DNA of 32,586 nt from an uncultured Alteromonadaceae bacterium. GTDB taxonomy: Bacteria > Pseudomonadota > Gammaproteobacteria > Enterobacterales > Alteromonadaceae. The notes under the pieces are model-generated. The model had not been told where the DNA came from and did no database searches. It was given only the letters and a program-made list of their open reading frames with translations. Location of the stretch: positions 1 to 32,586 of the forward strand of contig CALKGI010000034.1 in NCBI GenBank assembly GCA_938085045.1, read 5' to 3'. The translations under genes and the position numbers were made by a program. Below, piece by piece: positions 32,427-32,586 of this stretch (position 1 is the stretch's first letter; each line of letters begins with the position of its first letter).

Positions 32427-32586
32427 ATACCAATGACATTAATTCACTGGTCTGATTTTGGGCAGCGAAAATAAGCAGTAGCAAGGCATTAATCGCCGCC
32501 ACTAGTCACTCTAATGGCAAGATTAATAACGAAGCTAATGCTTATTTTAGCCAGCAAAATGACCAGTTAATTAATGGAGTTGGTAT
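32427..32586. repeat. MITE-like element, imperfect 160-bp hairpin, at the window end
   Basis: ATACCAATGACATTAATT.. (32427-32452) matches the inverse of 32561-32586 at 22 of 26 bases. The arms go on inward: AAAATAAGCAGTAGC (32468-32482) pairs with the inverse near 32533-32547, and ATTAATCGCC with 32522-32527. The whole block can fold into a single long hairpin. It has no gene and TA stands before its left end. Such ATACCAA...ACTGGTC ends look like a small non-autonomous transposable element. Confidence 0.7.

Overview
The window looks like chromosomal DNA of a marine-type gammaproteobacterium, most likely of the order Alteromonadales. TrmA, FabR, SthA, RimJ and TopB are close to their Escherichia coli forms. 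The fatty acid desaturase next to fabR, the DUF3334 (CheX-like) protein, the large periplasmic PD40-amidohydrolase and the propeller-type sensor kinase fit that order. Genus cannot be fixed from the sequence. I see no rRNA, tRNA, CRISPR array, prophage or intact insertion sequence.

Left part (1-7.5 kb): trmA (cut by the window edge), fabR, a delta-9-type desaturase, sthA and a Sel1/TonB-C lipid-independent periplasmic protein. trmA, fabR and sthA are also neighbours in E. coli. An 18-bp FabR-type palindrome lies just downstream of the -10 box of the desaturase promoter, so membrane unsaturation control can be read from the DNA. A sigma-28-type (FliA) promoter follows, driving a calcium-loop protein.

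Middle part (7.5-15.8 kb): housekeeping genes for DNA and RNA work: topB, yceH, rraB, rimJ, a spermidine-synthase-like protein and a RecQ-family helicase. Then come a YcxB-like membrane protein, a 60-residue unknown gene and a 267-residue unknown gene.

Accessory part (15.8-26 kb): a degenerate inverted-repeat element, then the most striking signal of the window. Seven direct repeats in a 22-23 bp register (core TTACATTTTGAG) stand directly before a gene for an AAA ATPase with a central helix-turn-helix and a C-terminal DUF4143 nuclease-like domain. After it come a cytosolic histidine kinase, a 1,544-residue propeller sensor with two kinase cores around a receiver domain, a small gene with its own promoter and terminator, and a DUF4132 protein.

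Right part (26-32.6 kb): genes on the minus strand for a secreted M43 metalloprotease, a periplasmic PD40-amidohydrolase fusion, YaeQ and DUF3334. The window ends in a MITE-like imperfect hairpin of about 160 bp.
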